64,000 nt of DNA from an uncultured SAR116 cluster alpha proteobacterium. GTDB taxonomy: Bacteria > Pseudomonadota > Alphaproteobacteria > Puniceispirillales > Puniceispirillaceae. Location of the stretch: positions 1 through 64,000 of the forward strand of contig CACHEI010000008.1 of the NCBI GenBank assembly GCA_902578815.1. Reading direction: 5' to 3'. Positions 47,196 to 56,672 of the stretch are shown in pieces. Within the stretch, counting starts at the first letter, position 1, and the number at the start of each line of letters is the position of its first letter. A program made the translations under genes and the position numbers. The notes beneath the pieces are model-generated. The model saw only the letters and a list, made by a program, of their open reading frames with translations. It had not been told where the DNA came from and ran no database searches.

Positions 47196-47209
47196 ACAAA
47201 TGTTCAATG
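47190..47209. promoter_or_regulatory. 20-bp inverted repeat at the sat-aprM junction
   Basis: CATTGAACA-AA-TGTTCAATG is a perfect inverted repeat with a 2-nt centre. The sat stop codon TGA lies in its left arm. A 2-nt loop is too short for a terminator hairpin, so a dimeric regulator site is more likely. It lies 75 bases upstream of aprM. Confidence 0.4.
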
Positions 47210-47284
47210 CAGTTTTATCGTGTTCAGTAAGTAACAAGTTTTTTTAAGGACTAAAACAAAATAACGAAGCATTGAGGGGGAAAG

Positions 47285-48070
47285 ATGTTCGACGTAAATC
47301 CATTTGCAGAGCTCTCACAATCCATAAACCCAGCAATCATGCAAGGTTTTGTGATTTTGATGGGTGTATGTGTAGCAGGCGGCACCTTATTCGATATTAT
47401 TCATAAAGGAAGTGCTAAATACTTTTTCAGTTTGGTGAAAAAAGGTGCCGAAAGACGATCCCGCAACGTGCCTTTTGGTGAAAAGGTCTCCGTGGCGGTC
47501 AGTACCACGGCACATGACGTGCTGGCATCGGGTGAATTTTGCAACGTCAAGAGGCGGCTCGCGCACCTAATGACGATGTATGGTTTTTTGGTATATGTAA
47601 TTTCGACAGCCGTTATGGTGTTCGCCTATCCAACACCAGCTACGGCAGCGCCAACAATTTTGGTGAACTTATGGTGGCTAGGCGTTGTCGTGCTAGCTCT
47701 TGGTTGCTACTGGTTTTGGTTTTTTATCCGTGTTGATGTCGCTGCAGAAGGGAATTCACCTTTCCGCATGGTTCGCGCAGACCTTTTTGTCGTTGCGTTG
47801 ATGGTTAGTGCAACGCTGGGAATAATTTGGGCATACCTGCAGGTTACCGGTAATTTTTGGTCAACATTCGCTCTCGGGTTGTACCTGCTATCTACAGCGG
47901 TACTATTTGGTTCAGTTCCGTGGTCAAAGTTTTCTCATATGTTTTTCAAACCTGCCGCTGCTTATCAGAAAAACATGTCAGTTGCTAATGGTGGCAGGCG
48001 AAACCTTCCTGCGCCGTCGGAGAAGCCGTCAATTTATGGTAAAGCCCAGCGGCATTCTCATAACTATTAA
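47285..48070 (+). CDS. aprM: AprM, membrane anchor of APS reductase
   Basis: A 261-residue membrane protein with five or six helices (QGFVILMGVCVAGGTLFDII, LMTMYGFLVYVISTAVMVFAY, ILVNLWWLGVVVLALGCYWFWFFI and others). It is of the AprM/QmoC-related type placed upstream of aprBA in many sulfur oxidisers, where it probably links APS reductase to the quinone pool. GAGGGGGAAAG precedes the ATG. Called mainly from its place and topology. Confidence 0.85.
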   Translation: MFDVNPFAELSQSINPAIMQGFVILMGVCVAGGTLFDIIHKGSAKYFFSLVKKGAERRSRNVPFGEKVSVAVSTTAHDVLASGEFCNVKRRLAHLMTMYGFLVYVISTAVMVFAYPTPATAAPTILVNLWWLGVVVLALGCYWFWFFIRVDVAAEGNSPFRMVRADLFVVALMVSATLGIIWAYLQVTGNFWSTFALGLYLLSTAVLFGSVPWSKFSHMFFKPAAAYQKNMSVANGGRRNLPAPSEKPSIYGKAQRHSHNY

Positions 48071-48098
48071 ATAAAACAAGGTATATTGGAGGAAAACC

Positions 48099-48620
48099 AT
48101 GCCTACTTTTGTATATATGACAAGCTGTGATGGATGTGGTCACTGTGTTGATATTTGCCCATCTGACATTATGCATATTGATCCAGTAACTCGACGCGCC
48201 GTGAATATTGAGCCTAACTTTTGCTGGGAATGCTACTCTTGTGTAAAAGCCTGTCCACAAAACGCCATTGACGCTCGTGGCTATGCGGACTTTGCTCCGA
48301 TGGGGCATAGTGTGCGTGTTCTAAGAGAAGAAGACAAAGGGACGATTTCCTGGCGCTTGAAATTTAGAGATGGGCGAGAGAAAAATTTTGAGTCCCCAAT
48401 AAGGACGACGGCTTGGGGTTCGATTAAATGTGCTTCGGAATATGATGCGCCGTTATCTGATGCCATTAACTCCCAAGAACTCGCTCACGAGCCTGAATTT
48501 TTGAAAGTTGATCAGGGCTTGCCTAGCGTGACTGTGGATCAGTTTGTGAAATATGAACTTGCCTCAGAAACTAAAAGTAAAAAGAGTTCGAAAAAACTAG
48601 CTGCTCATGCAGCGGAATAA
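48099..48620 (+). CDS. aprB: Adenylylsulfate reductase beta subunit
   Basis: A 173-residue ferredoxin-like protein with two 4Fe-4S motifs, CDGCGHCVDICP and CWECYSCVKACPQ, and the AprB-specific middle (SVRVLREEDKGTISWRLKFRDG). It takes electrons from the FAD of AprA. The C-terminus is Lys/Ser-rich. TTGGAGG precedes the ATG. Confidence 0.96.
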   Translation: MPTFVYMTSCDGCGHCVDICPSDIMHIDPVTRRAVNIEPNFCWECYSCVKACPQNAIDARGYADFAPMGHSVRVLREEDKGTISWRLKFRDGREKNFESPIRTTAWGSIKCASEYDAPLSDAINSQELAHEPEFLKVDQGLPSVTVDQFVKYELASETKSKKSSKKLAAHAAE

Positions 48621-48641
48621 ATTAACGGGGGGAATTCGGCG

Positions 48642-50498
48642 ATGGCTGGTAAGAAAACAATATTTGTAGACTCTGATATTCTAGTTATCGGGGGTGGTTT
48701 TGGTGGTTGCGGTGCTGCCTACGAGTCTAGGTACTGGGGACGAGATAAAAAAGTAGTTGTCGTCGAGAAGGCCAACATTGAGCGAAGCGGCGCGGTTGCT
48801 CAAGGCCTCTATGCAATCAATTGCTACATGGGTATGCGTTGGGGTGAAAATGAGCCTGAAGACTATGTCCGCTATCAACGAAACGATCTTATGGGTTTGG
48901 TGCGTGAGGACCTCGGCTATGACATTGGTCGGCACGTAGATTCTACTGTTCATAAATTCGAAGAGTGGGGCCTCCCAATAATGACCAACCCTGAAACTGG
49001 TCGTTATCAGCGTGAGGGGAAGTGGCAAATAATGATCCATGGTGAAAGCTACAAACCGATTGTAGCTGAAGCGGCGCGTAAAGCTGCAACCGAGGTCTAT
49101 AACCGCATCATGGTAACTCACCTTTTGATGGATAAAAAACAGCTTAATAGGGTTGCTGGTGCGGTCGGATTTAATGTTAGAACCGGCGATTACTATGTAT
49201 TTCAGTCAAAAGCCGTAATTGTAGCGGCCGGAGGAGCCTCACACATTTTCAAACCACATTCTGCCGGAGAAGGGATGGGAAGAACGTGGTATGCGCCGTG
49301 GAGTAGCGCTTCAGCTTATGCGTTGCCAATCCGAGTTGGGGCAAAGATGACTCAAATGGAGAATAGAATTGTTCTGACCAGGTTTAAGGACGGTTATGGA
49401 CCAGTTGGAGCCTATTTTCTCCATTTAAAAACCTACACCGAAAATGGTTATGGCGAGCAATATGAGCCAACATGGAGAAAGTCAATCGAGGACATGGTCG
49501 GTGATTATGTGAACCATGAGCCTGTGCCAACATGTCTTAGAAATCACGCATTCTTGAAGGAAGTGGAAGCCGGGAGGGGGCCCATTAGAATGGTCACCAA
49601 GGAAGCCTTTAAAGATCCACACAAAGAAGTCGTTGGGTGGGAAAATTTCCTTGGTATGACAATTGGCCAGGCCGTTGTTTGGGCTGCTAACAACATTGAC
49701 CCTAAAGAAATAAATCCTGAATTGGTAATGTCCGAGCCATATGTAATGGGGTCTCACGCAACCTGCTCTGGTGCTTGGGCCAGTGGACCGGAAGACTACG
49801 CACCAGATGAGTATCAATGGGGCTACAACCGCATGATGACTGTGGACGGCCTTTTTGGTGCCGGTGATACCCTAGGTGGAACTCCTCACAAATTCTCGTC
49901 TGGATCCTTTACGGAAGGGCGCTTAGCTGGAAAGGCCGCAAACAAGTATGTTGATGACCTTGGATCCAATCCCCCAGAAGTAAGTGAGGAGGAATACCTT
50001 AGTCTCAAGGAAGCAATATATCAGCCCCTTGAAAATTACCGCGTTGGTCGCAATGAAATAACTGCTGGTACGGTATCACCAAGTTACATTCTTCCTTTAG
50101 CAGGTCTTCAACGACTTGAAAAAATTATGGATGAATATTGTGGGGGTGTTGGACAGCGTTACATGGTTAATGAGCCGCTGATGAAGAGAGGTGTCGAGTT
50201 GCTGAAAATGTTGAAAGAAGATCTCAACAATCTCGGTGCAGACGGGCTGCATCAGCTTCAACGTGCTTGGGAATTACATCACAGAGTATTAGCTTCAGAG
50301 TGTGTAACAGCCCACACCATGTTCAGGGAAGAAACACGCTGGCCTGGATACTATTACAGAGGAGATCACCCCAAGCTAGATGACAAAAATTGGCACTGTT
50401 TTACTTTGTCTCAATATGATGAGCGAACCGGTGAGTTTGAAATGGAAAAGGCCCCGGTTTACCACCTGGTTGATGATGTAAAGCAAGCGGCGGAGTGA
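48642..50498 (+). CDS. aprA: Adenylylsulfate reductase alpha subunit
   Basis: A 618-residue flavoprotein with DILVIGGGFGGCGAAYESRYWG for FAD, ARGx-like catalytic regions, GVGQRYMVNEPLMKRG and ETRWPGYYYRGDHP near the C-terminus. It interconverts APS and sulfite plus AMP. With sat downstream in function, sox and fcc nearby and aprM present, the oxidative direction is most likely: sulfite to APS to sulfate with ATP made. Coding starts 21 bases after aprB. Confidence 0.97.
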   Translation: MAGKKTIFVDSDILVIGGGFGGCGAAYESRYWGRDKKVVVVEKANIERSGAVAQGLYAINCYMGMRWGENEPEDYVRYQRNDLMGLVREDLGYDIGRHVDSTVHKFEEWGLPIMTNPETGRYQREGKWQIMIHGESYKPIVAEAARKAATEVYNRIMVTHLLMDKKQLNRVAGAVGFNVRTGDYYVFQSKAVIVAAGGASHIFKPHSAGEGMGRTWYAPWSSASAYALPIRVGAKMTQMENRIVLTRFKDGYGPVGAYFLHLKTYTENGYGEQYEPTWRKSIEDMVGDYVNHEPVPTCLRNHAFLKEVEAGRGPIRMVTKEAFKDPHKEVVGWENFLGMTIGQAVVWAANNIDPKEINPELVMSEPYVMGSHATCSGAWASGPEDYAPDEYQWGYNRMMTVDGLFGAGDTLGGTPHKFSSGSFTEGRLAGKAANKYVDDLGSNPPEVSEEEYLSLKEAIYQPLENYRVGRNEITAGTVSPSYILPLAGLQRLEKIMDEYCGGVGQRYMVNEPLMKRGVELLKMLKEDLNNLGADGLHQLQRAWELHHRVLASECVTAHTMFREETRWPGYYYRGDHPKLDDKNWHCFTLSQYDERTGEFEMEKAPVYHLVDDVKQAAE

Positions 50499-50512
50499 TA
50501 TGGCTTTTAGTT

Positions 50513-51283
50513 ATGCTGCTAGCGCAAATATCAGATACGCACATCACCGTTCCAGGTGCATCAGGAAAAAATAGTGAGATCAAGCTGAGGGCTCTGGAAA
50601 ACTGTGTGGAGAATATAAATTCTCTCAATCCATTGCCTGACGCGGTAATACACACCGGAGATTTATCTCATAATGGAACTCTTGACGAGCTTGAACTCGT
50701 CAAGAGTTACCTTAAGAAGCTCAAAGCTCCTTATTTCGTAACGCCCGGGAATAGAGACTGCAATAGCACAATGCTCAATGTTTTCGCTGATTGCATTGGC
50801 AATAAAAATGTGAAAAAAAATATAACTTACGCGGTTAAAAAATTCCCAATTAACCTAGTATCCTTCGACACAACCTCTCCAGATGACAATTTAGGCGTAC
50901 TAAGTTTTGAAAAAATTTCGATGCTAGATAATATTCTATCTGAAAATCAAAAAACTCCCACAATATTGTTTTCGCATCATCCACTGTTCCTTCTGCCGGA
51001 TACATTTAATCCAAGCGTCGAATGCCGCAGCGAGAAATCGATTAAGCTTTTTAAGGAAATTATCTACAGACATCCACAAATAGTGGCGTTTTTCTGCGGT
51101 CATTCACACAAACCATTGAGACAGCGTCTTGGTTTTTTTGATGCCAATATTGCGCCTCCTCTTTGTGATCTACTGAATAACAACAGTTGCGACAGTGGAC
51201 GGACTCTCTTGGGAAGCTATCAACTGCATCTGTTCGATGATGCCTATCAGTTTATCACTGAAGAAAAAATTTTGGACGATTAG
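50513..51283 (+). CDS. Calcineurin-like phosphoesterase (CpdA type)
   Basis: A 256-residue metallophosphoesterase with all metal blocks: LAQISDTHI, HTGDLSHNG, TPGNRDC, FSHHPLF and FCGHSHKP. This spacing is that of class III cyclic-nucleotide phosphodiesterases (CpdA). It starts 14 bases after the aprA stop, so it is probably in the same transcript. Possible roles are cAMP breakdown or removal of nucleotides made by Apr/Sat; neither is shown. The GTG at 50495 would overlap aprA and add six residues. Confidence 0.82.
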   Translation: MLLAQISDTHITVPGASGKNSEIKLRALENCVENINSLNPLPDAVIHTGDLSHNGTLDELELVKSYLKKLKAPYFVTPGNRDCNSTMLNVFADCIGNKNVKKNITYAVKKFPINLVSFDTTSPDDNLGVLSFEKISMLDNILSENQKTPTILFSHHPLFLLPDTFNPSVECRSEKSIKLFKEIIYRHPQIVAFFCGHSHKPLRQRLGFFDANIAPPLCDLLNNNSCDSGRTLLGSYQLHLFDDAYQFITEEKILDD

Positions 51284-51286
51284 ATT

Positions 51287-51326
51287 TTTAGCTTTTTGGA
51301 ACGACCCTTTAGCTTTTTGGAACGAC
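51287..51326. repeat. Two 19-bp direct repeats with a 2-bp spacer
   Basis: TTTAGCTTTTTGGAACGAC occurs at 51287-51305 and 51308-51326 without mismatch, just after the phosphoesterase stop and just before the next start codon. It may be a recent duplication; a role in translation of the following gene is possible. Confidence 0.75.
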
Positions 51327-51332
51327 AAAGAT

Positions 51333-51689
51333 ATGATAGAAAAAGAAAAAGTAGTGTTTGAGAAATATGTCGATGATCAAGGCTCCTTTCTCACTCGCTG
51401 CAGCTTAGAGGACAACCCAGAGGTTATAATCGCAGTTATGGGAGAAAACCTAAGCGAAGACTACGCAAACCCTCAGGGCTTTGAAAAAAAAATGTCAGTC
51501 TCTATGCCACCCGAAGTTGCGGGCGTCGCAACAGAGGTGAATATTTGGTTTTCAGAACGGACTGAGGACCCAATATTAGCCCATGTCATCCAGGCGTTTT
51601 TTGACTCGCGATTTCCTGACTTTGCCATGAATGAAAACACTACTATGGGCATTTCAGAACCTGGTAAGATTGCAGTTCGATCAGGTTAG
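51333..51689 (+). CDS. Hypothetical protein, 118 aa
   Basis: A small acidic protein (VFEKYVDDQGSFLTRCSLED, PPEVAGVATEVNIWFSERTE, FFDSRFPDFAMN). No signal peptide, membrane helix or known motif is visible. The frame stays open upstream into the phosphoesterase gene, but the ATG at 51333 is the sensible start. It lies 49 bases after the phosphoesterase and 38 before the Sel1 gene, so it could be in one transcript with them. I do not recognise it. Confidence 0.6.
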   Translation: MIEKEKVVFEKYVDDQGSFLTRCSLEDNPEVIIAVMGENLSEDYANPQGFEKKMSVSMPPEVAGVATEVNIWFSERTEDPILAHVIQAFFDSRFPDFAMNENTTMGISEPGKIAVRSG

Positions 51690-51727
51690 ACGCATGCTGA
51701 AAGATATCCACCTTAGGAATTAGGAAA

Positions 51728-52696
51728 ATGGCCACTTCGATCCAGGAAAAAAACCTTAAATCCAAGGCTACCTCTATTGATTGGCTCGTTAATAACAATG
51801 ACAACGTGTGGGATGCAGACTACCAATACAAAGACGGTGTCAGGTTTGACAACGGTGACAGTTATCTTCAAACGAATTGGGCTAATTTAGCACGTAGTGA
51901 TTTAGAAAAGTCTGCCGAGCGCGGTTCGACATTAGCGCAGACAAGTCTAAGTCACATGTATCAAGAGGGAATTGGGGTTAGGCGCGATCCTGAAAAGGCT
52001 TTCAAGTGGTGTTCCATAGCAGCACGGAAAGAAGGCCAAGCAGACGCGATGTATGAACTCGCTCTTATGTACCTGAATGGTATTGGAGTGGCTAAGTGTG
52101 CGCCTTCTGCTTACAAGCTTTTTAAAAGTGCTGGTGACTATAACCACGCAGAGGCACTGTTTAGTTTAGCAGAAATGCAAATTGATAATTCTTATGGTGA
52201 AGTTGATACAAAATTGGCATTTGAAACTTGCCTTAAAGCCGCGAAGTTAAACTTGCCTAAGGCGCAATTTAACGTTGGCGTGATGTTTGAGGAGGGTATT
52301 GGTACAAAGCAGAGTTTTCAAGACTCCATTTTTTGGTACGAAAAAGCGGCCTGCGGCGGCAATAGGCATGCCGCAAATAATCTTGGAAACATGCACTTCA
52401 ATGGAAGAGGAGTTCCCAAAAACACAGACATAGCTGAACGTTTTTTTTGTACCGCCGCCGATCAAGGCAGTGATTTAGCGAATTTTAATTTGGCTGTAAT
52501 TTATGGCCAACGCCAGAATGACGATGCTTCATTTCTACGATCATTAAAATATTTTTTTATGGCTGCGTTAAAAGGCGTCAACGAAGCGAACGATAAATTA
52601 AAGCGACTAAAAAAAATGGTTCCCTTGACTATGTATTTAGATGCTAATGCCAAAGCATGTGCCGAATTGTCCAAAAAGTATACATACAAAAGGTAG
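51728..52696 (+). CDS. Sel1-repeat (TPR-like) protein
   Basis: A 322-residue protein with at least five Sel1 repeats: ISxMYQEGIGVRRDPEKAFKW, ALMYLNGIGVAKCAPSAYKLF, FNVGVMFEEGIGTKQSFQDS, NLGNMHFNGRGVPKNTDIAER and FNLAVIYGQRQNDDASF. No signal peptide is visible, so it is likely cytoplasmic. Such proteins are scaffolds for protein complexes; the partner is unknown. AGGAA precedes the ATG. It ends the plus-strand run from sat. Confidence 0.85.
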   Translation: MATSIQEKNLKSKATSIDWLVNNNDNVWDADYQYKDGVRFDNGDSYLQTNWANLARSDLEKSAERGSTLAQTSLSHMYQEGIGVRRDPEKAFKWCSIAARKEGQADAMYELALMYLNGIGVAKCAPSAYKLFKSAGDYNHAEALFSLAEMQIDNSYGEVDTKLAFETCLKAAKLNLPKAQFNVGVMFEEGIGTKQSFQDSIFWYEKAACGGNRHAANNLGNMHFNGRGVPKNTDIAERFFCTAADQGSDLANFNLAVIYGQRQNDDASFLRSLKYFFMAALKGVNEANDKLKRLKKMVPLTMYLDANAKACAELSKKYTYKR

Positions 52697-52722
52697 TATG
52701 TATCTCTTTATCAACCTAGATT

Positions 52723-53403
52723 TTATATGCCGCCGTTTGCTTGAGACCACCCACGAGGCTCAAATAAAAAATCCTCAACGTTGCTGAGCGTTGTGTCGTT
52801 AAATTTATTTGTTTGTTTGCATTCAGCTAAAACGTCCCACCATGTAACAAGGTAATGCAGTTCAATACCATTCACCCCAAGCTTTTCAGGAGTGTCACGA
52901 AAAATATCATAATAAAAAATAACAAACGAATGCTCTACCTTAGCACCAGCCTCTCTTAACGCACTTACGAAATCTATCTTACTCCCACCGTCCGTTGCCA
53001 AATCTTCAACGAGCAACACACGCTGGCCTTCGGTGATCGAACCCTCAATCCGAGCATCAAGCCCAAAACCCTTTGGTTTTTTGCGTACATATTGCATTGG
53101 CAACCCAGTGCGCTCAGCGAGCCATGCAGCAAAAGGGATGCCAGCCGTTTCACCACCGGCAAGTGCATCGAGGCTTTCATGGCCAATATCGTGAGTGATG
53201 ACAGTTGCGCCATAATCCATCATTGCGGCACGCATCCTTGGGAAGGAAATTATCTTCCGGCAATCAATATAGACGGGACTCATCATGCCAGAGGTAAGCT
53301 TAAACGGATCATCGACACTAAAAAGCACAGCATTGATCTCCAGCAGCATCCTAGCAACGGATCGAGCTATAGCATTTTTGTCATAAGTATAAGTTTTTGT
53401 CAT
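52723..53403 (-). CDS. pyrE: Orotate phosphoribosyltransferase
   Basis: A 226-residue phosphoribosyltransferase with the PRPP loop [28 protein letters not shown] and [15 protein letters not shown]. It makes OMP from orotate and PRPP in pyrimidine synthesis. It is single on the minus strand, convergent with the Sel1 gene. The C-terminal 60 residues ([20 protein letters not shown] and beyond) extend past the compact bacterial form, as in other alphaproteobacterial PyrE. Confidence 0.95.
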   Translation of the reverse strand: MTKTYTYDKNAIARSVARMLLEINAVLFSVDDPFKLTSGMMSPVYIDCRKIISFPRMRAAMMDYGATVITHDIGHESLDALAGGETAGIPFAAWLAERTGLPMQYVRKKPKGFGLDARIEGSITEGQRVLLVEDLATDGGSKIDFVSALREAGAKVEHSFVIFYYDIFRDTPEKLGVNGIELHYLVTWWDVLAECKQTNKFNDTTLSNVEDFLFEPRGWSQANGGI

Positions 53404-53508
53404 TGTACTGACTCCGGCAGGTCAATTAATTTTCGTCAGCCATATAATAATCTTGACGGACTATATTACGCGACGTGCGCCCTGTCATCTCGAACTAAAG
53501 CTAGCTAG

Positions 53509-55329
53509 TCAGGAAGAGCGTGCAGCACGTTTGCGTTCACGCGGGTTGAGCAGCATCTTCCGAAGACGCATGCTTTTGGGGGTTACTTCAACAAGTTCAT
53601 CTTCGTTAATATATGCCATCATCTGCTCAAGCGACATTTTCTTGGCAGGCACAAGTTTGACCGCCTCGTCGCTACCAGACGCTCTTACATTTGTTAGCTG
53701 CTTACCTTTCAGCACATTGATTTCAAGATCATTATGGCGGTTGTGTTCGCCGACAATCATTCCTTGATAGACCGGTGTCTGTGGATTTATAAACATCAGC
53801 CCACGGTCTTGCAGGTTGAAAAGCGCATAGGCAACAGCGATACCTGAATCAGTTGAGATCAAAACACCATTACGGCGTCCCTCGACATCCCCCCTGTACG
53901 ATGCATAGGAGTGAAAAATACGGTTAAGCACACCTGTGCCTTTTGTCTGGGTCAGAAATCGACTCTGATATCCGATTAACCCGCGTGAGGGCACACGGAA
54001 CACCATCCGGGTTTTGCCTGCTCCTGCCGCTCGCATGTCAAGCATCTCACCCTTACGCCGGTTCATGCTATCGATGACAGCGCTAGAGAACGCGTCATCC
54101 AGGTCAAAGGTGACTTCTTCTATCGGCTCGATCTGATTGCCAACCTCATCAGTCTTAAATAATACCCGTGGGCGCGACACCGTCAATTCATACCCCTCTC
54201 TCCGCATCTGCTCGATCAGGACGCCAAGCTGTAATTCACCACGACCACCAATCTCAAAGGCGTCCTTTGAGGCACTCTCAGCAAACGTGATGGCTACATT
54301 TGTTTCAGCCTCTGCAAGTAAACGTTCTCGGATCAACGTCGAAGTTACCTTCTCACCCTCGCAACCAGCTAATGGCGAGTCGTTCACGGTAATCGTCACA
54401 GACATTGTCGGCGGATCAATAGGTGTAGACGACAAGGGTTGGGTGATGTTCGGAGTGCCAATAGTGTCTGAAACCGAAGCCTTAGTTAAACCCGCAATAC
54501 AAATAATATCGCCAGCGATGACTTGATTGACTGAAACACGCTGGGTGCCCTCAAAACGGAGTAGCTTTGTCAGACGGCCAGTTTCAACCGTTTCACCATC
54601 CAAATTAATGGCCCTTACCGAAGCATTAACAGTAGTCGTTCCTTGGATTACACGCCCAATCAGACAGCGGCCAAGATAGGGATCAGAATCCAAAAGCGTC
54701 GCTAGCATTGCAAACGGTTTCTGCAAATCAACATCAGGGCTATTAACATGCGCTAGGATTTTATTGAGAAGGGGATGAAGATTAGCCCGCTCATCCCCGG
54801 GTTCCTCCACGCACCAACCATCCCGACCCGACGCATACAGAATAGGAAAATCCAACTGATCTTCATTGGCATCAAGAGCCACAAACAGATCAAAAACTTC
54901 ATCCAAAACCTCTTCAGCTCGACTGTCAGTTCGGTCGATTTTGTTGATGATGACAATTGGCCTCAAGCCCTGTTTGAGCGCCTTACCCAATACAAACTTT
55001 GTCTGGGGCATTGGTCCCTCGGCTGCATCAGTCAGCAGAATCACGCCATCTGCCATATCGAGAACGCGCTCAACTTCACCACCAAAATCTGCATGACCCG
55101 GCGTATCAATGATATTGATCCGCACACCTTTCCATTGTACTGAGGTTGGTTTTGCTAGAATGGTAATCCCGCGTTCTTTTTCAAGATCACCTGAGTCCAT
55201 GACACGTTCATCGACATACTGGTTGTTACGAAAAGCACCAGATTGTTTCATGATGCTGTCGATCAATGTGGTTTTTCCATGGTCAACGTGGGCAATGATC
55301 GCAATATTACGCAATTCCTGGGTCATCAT
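53509..55329 (-). CDS. typA: Translational GTPase TypA/BipA
   Basis: A 606-residue translation GTPase: P-loop AHVDHGKTTLID, switch region GITILAKPTS, DTPGHADFGGE, NKIDR, then EF-G-like domains and the BipA-specific C-terminus (RGLIGYQSRFLTQTKGTG). It acts on ribosome assembly and growth under stress such as cold. Two ATGs in tandem mark the start; either may be used. Confidence 0.96.
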   Translation of the reverse strand: MMTQELRNIAIIAHVDHGKTTLIDSIMKQSGAFRNNQYVDERVMDSGDLEKERGITILAKPTSVQWKGVRINIIDTPGHADFGGEVERVLDMADGVILLTDAAEGPMPQTKFVLGKALKQGLRPIVIINKIDRTDSRAEEVLDEVFDLFVALDANEDQLDFPILYASGRDGWCVEEPGDERANLHPLLNKILAHVNSPDVDLQKPFAMLATLLDSDPYLGRCLIGRVIQGTTTVNASVRAINLDGETVETGRLTKLLRFEGTQRVSVNQVIAGDIICIAGLTKASVSDTIGTPNITQPLSSTPIDPPTMSVTITVNDSPLAGCEGEKVTSTLIRERLLAEAETNVAITFAESASKDAFEIGGRGELQLGVLIEQMRREGYELTVSRPRVLFKTDEVGNQIEPIEEVTFDLDDAFSSAVIDSMNRRKGEMLDMRAAGAGKTRMVFRVPSRGLIGYQSRFLTQTKGTGVLNRIFHSYASYRGDVEGRRNGVLISTDSGIAVAYALFNLQDRGLMFINPQTPVYQGMIVGEHNRHNDLEINVLKGKQLTNVRASGSDEAVKLVPAKKMSLEQMMAYINEDELVEVTPKSMRLRKMLLNPRERKRAARSS

Positions 55330-55416
55330 AATTTCTCTTTGGGTAAGTGCGTTTTGCTATTCGCGCCGCATTCCTAATTGCAAACTGGCGCAAGTGAAAG
55401 CATTAATTTGCACAAA

Positions 55417-56634
55417 TTATTCCACTATGGCTGGTTTGCGCACTAGAAACAGACTGATGACAGCCAGTACTGCGCAAATATTCATCACGATAATCAAAGT
55501 GAATGAGTTGTATAATTGGAAATGGCCCACCAGCCAAGTGACAATGGCACCGCATCCAATTTGTAGAAATCCTGAAAGTCCAGATGCTGCGCCAGACAGT
55601 TTTGGCACAACACCCATGATCATCGTCGCTGCGTTGGGCATAACCAGCCCATTTGCAATAGCAACACCAAACATCGGCAAAAAAACAACCAGTGGATGGT
55701 CGATGCCTACCAGGAACCATTGCGTCATTACTGAGAAAATTGCTAATCCGGCACCACACTGAATAAATCTAAAAAGCTCGAACTTACTTGAGAGACGCGC
55801 TGACATCAAATTACCGAACATAAAACAGATGCTTGCAATAATGAAGTAAGCTCCATATTCAATTTCAGATTTACCCATTTCTTCAATGACTAAAAACGCG
55901 GCTCCGGCGAGAAATGAAAAATATATGGCCGAGGTAAAAACCCATACTCCGCACAATGATAGAAAAACACGATTTTTTAGCAAGGGCAGGCCATCAAAAA
56001 CCCTTTGCGGCTTTTTAAACTGACCAGCTCCAATCCACCTTGTTTCTGGGAGGGATTTCAGTAACCAAAAAAACAAAATCAGACCAACAATGAGAAGAAT
56101 TAAAAAAACGTCCTGCCACCCAATCGTTGTCGCAAAAAAACCAGCAAATATAGGAGCAATCATTGGCCCAAACACCATGGCGATCGTCATGTATCCAATC
56201 AGGCTAGCTGTTCTCTTTTTACCGTATACATCAAAGAGCAACACACGTGTCAAAACTTGACCAGCAGCTGCGCCCAAAGCTTGGAAACACCTACCTAATA
56301 GCAAAGGTCCTAGGTCCATCGCCTGCCAACACACCAGACTTCCAATCACATAACTTGCTAAACCGACAACAAGAACGGGCTTTCGGCCAAATCGATCTGA
56401 TAATGGTCCGAGCGTTAGTTGTGCAAATGCAAAAACTATAAAGTAAACACTGAGTACCAATTGTGCTGAGCCATACTCTTTTCCAAAGCTCTCAGAAATT
56501 GCAGGTATCAAAGGAACAACAACAAGAATCGAGAATGGGCCAAGGCCAGAGAGAATTACTAGCAGTGGGATTGGCAATCTGACCTTTGGTCTAACAAACT
56601 GCACATCATCGTCGGCAGGATTTTCTTTGAACAT
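55417..56634 (-). CDS. MFS transporter, Bcr/CflA drug-resistance type
   Basis: A 405-residue protein with 12 predicted helices. LGPLSDRFGRKPVLVVGL is the MFS loop 2-3 motif and QVLTRVLLFDVYGKKRTASLIG the Bcr/CflA signature. It exports drugs or metabolites by proton antiport. The ATG at 56634 fits the start of helix 1 better than upstream codons. It follows the decayed aquaporin and arsC genes by 38 bases on the same strand, so it may once have been part of an arsenic or efflux operon and has survived. Confidence 0.87.
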   Translation of the reverse strand: MFKENPADDDVQFVRPKVRLPIPLLVILSGLGPFSILVVVPLIPAISESFGKEYGSAQLVLSVYFIVFAFAQLTLGPLSDRFGRKPVLVVGLASYVIGSLVCWQAMDLGPLLLGRCFQALGAAAGQVLTRVLLFDVYGKKRTASLIGYMTIAMVFGPMIAPIFAGFFATTIGWQDVFLILLIVGLILFFWLLKSLPETRWIGAGQFKKPQRVFDGLPLLKNRVFLSLCGVWVFTSAIYFSFLAGAAFLVIEEMGKSEIEYGAYFIIASICFMFGNLMSARLSSKFELFRFIQCGAGLAIFSVMTQWFLVGIDHPLVVFLPMFGVAIANGLVMPNAATMIMGVVPKLSGAASGLSGFLQIGCGAIVTWLVGHFQLYNSFTLIIVMNICAVLAVISLFLVRKPAIVE

Positions 56635-56672
56635 GGAAAAGCGCCACAAAACAGTACAAAATGGAACAGTCT

